A program made the position numbers and the translations under genes. From Tieghemiomyces parasiticus (lineage: Eukaryota; Kickxellomycota; Dimargaritomycetes; Dimargaritales; Dimargaritaceae): a stretch of 17,888 bases of DNA. The stretch lies in contig JANBPT010000960.1 in the NCBI GenBank assembly GCA_027575765.1, positions 1 through 17,888 on the forward strand, given 5' to 3'. The first letter of the stretch is position 1. Each line of letters begins with the position of its first letter. Under the pieces are notes generated by a model. That model was given only the letters and a program-made list of their open reading frames with translations. It did not search any database and was not told the DNA's origin. This document shows positions 17,865 through 17,888 of this stretch, piece after piece.

Positions 17865-17888
17865 CACAACTAAGGGTAAAGAACAAGA

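Larger units (their letters stand above)
17337..17888. promoter_or_regulatory. Promoter region of the OCIA-like gene; inverted-repeat-rich end
   Basis: This lies upstream of the OCIA-like gene and runs to the window edge. It holds two CRE-like TGACGT elements (17645-17659 and near 17694-17700) and two short perfect hairpins (17783-17797 and 17847-17864). The minus-strand frame at 17416-17658 shows no domain. No second gene start is recognised. Confidence 0.4.

Overview
This is eukaryotic, GC-rich and almost certainly fungal DNA. The evidence is a fungal-specific GT15 mannosyltransferase, spliceosomal introns of about 105-235 nt with GTAAGT donors, pyrimidine-rich 5' leaders, and mitochondrial presequences. 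A fungal gene carrying an OCIA-like domain suggests an early-diverging lineage; Zoopagomycota/Kickxellomycotina would fit, but that is inference and not shown by the sequence.

Layout from left to right: the 3' end of a RACK1/Cpc2 WD40 gene (+, 1-147); an unrecognised cysteine-containing membrane protein (-, 768-2117); a 1.25 kb divergent promoter region; a 741-residue protein with a CxC...CxxC N-terminus and a long disordered body (+, 3371-5596); a short-chain 3-hydroxyacyl-CoA dehydrogenase with a mitochondrial presequence (+, 6241-7173); an unrecognised gene of at least six exons (-, about 9479-7391, 5' end not resolved); a small mitochondrial single-span membrane protein (-, 10125-10577); a 1.45 kb divergent promoter region; a GT15 alpha-mannosyltransferase (+, 12025-13179); a three-exon proline-rich protein with a C-terminal EH domain of Irs4/Tax4 layout (-, 15366-13623); a three-exon OCIA-like protein (-, 17336-16063); and a promoter region rich in inverted repeats up to the window end.

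The genes look like ordinary unlinked housekeeping loci. No operon, biosynthetic cluster, mobile element, CRISPR array or RNA gene was found. Three genes act in or near mitochondria or lipid oxidation (hydroxyacyl-CoA dehydrogenase, the 150-residue protein, the OCIA-like protein), but nothing ties them together beyond position.

The main additions from reading the raw sequence are the splice models. Phase-compatible exons rebuild a complete EH domain across three exons, a complete OCIA-like protein across three exons, and a hidden last exon for the unknown multi-exon gene. A second feature is nine homopolymeric G/C tracts of 8-11 bases, all outside coding exons. I do not see a convincing new biological system; the best novelty candidates are the orphan proteins and the G tracts.
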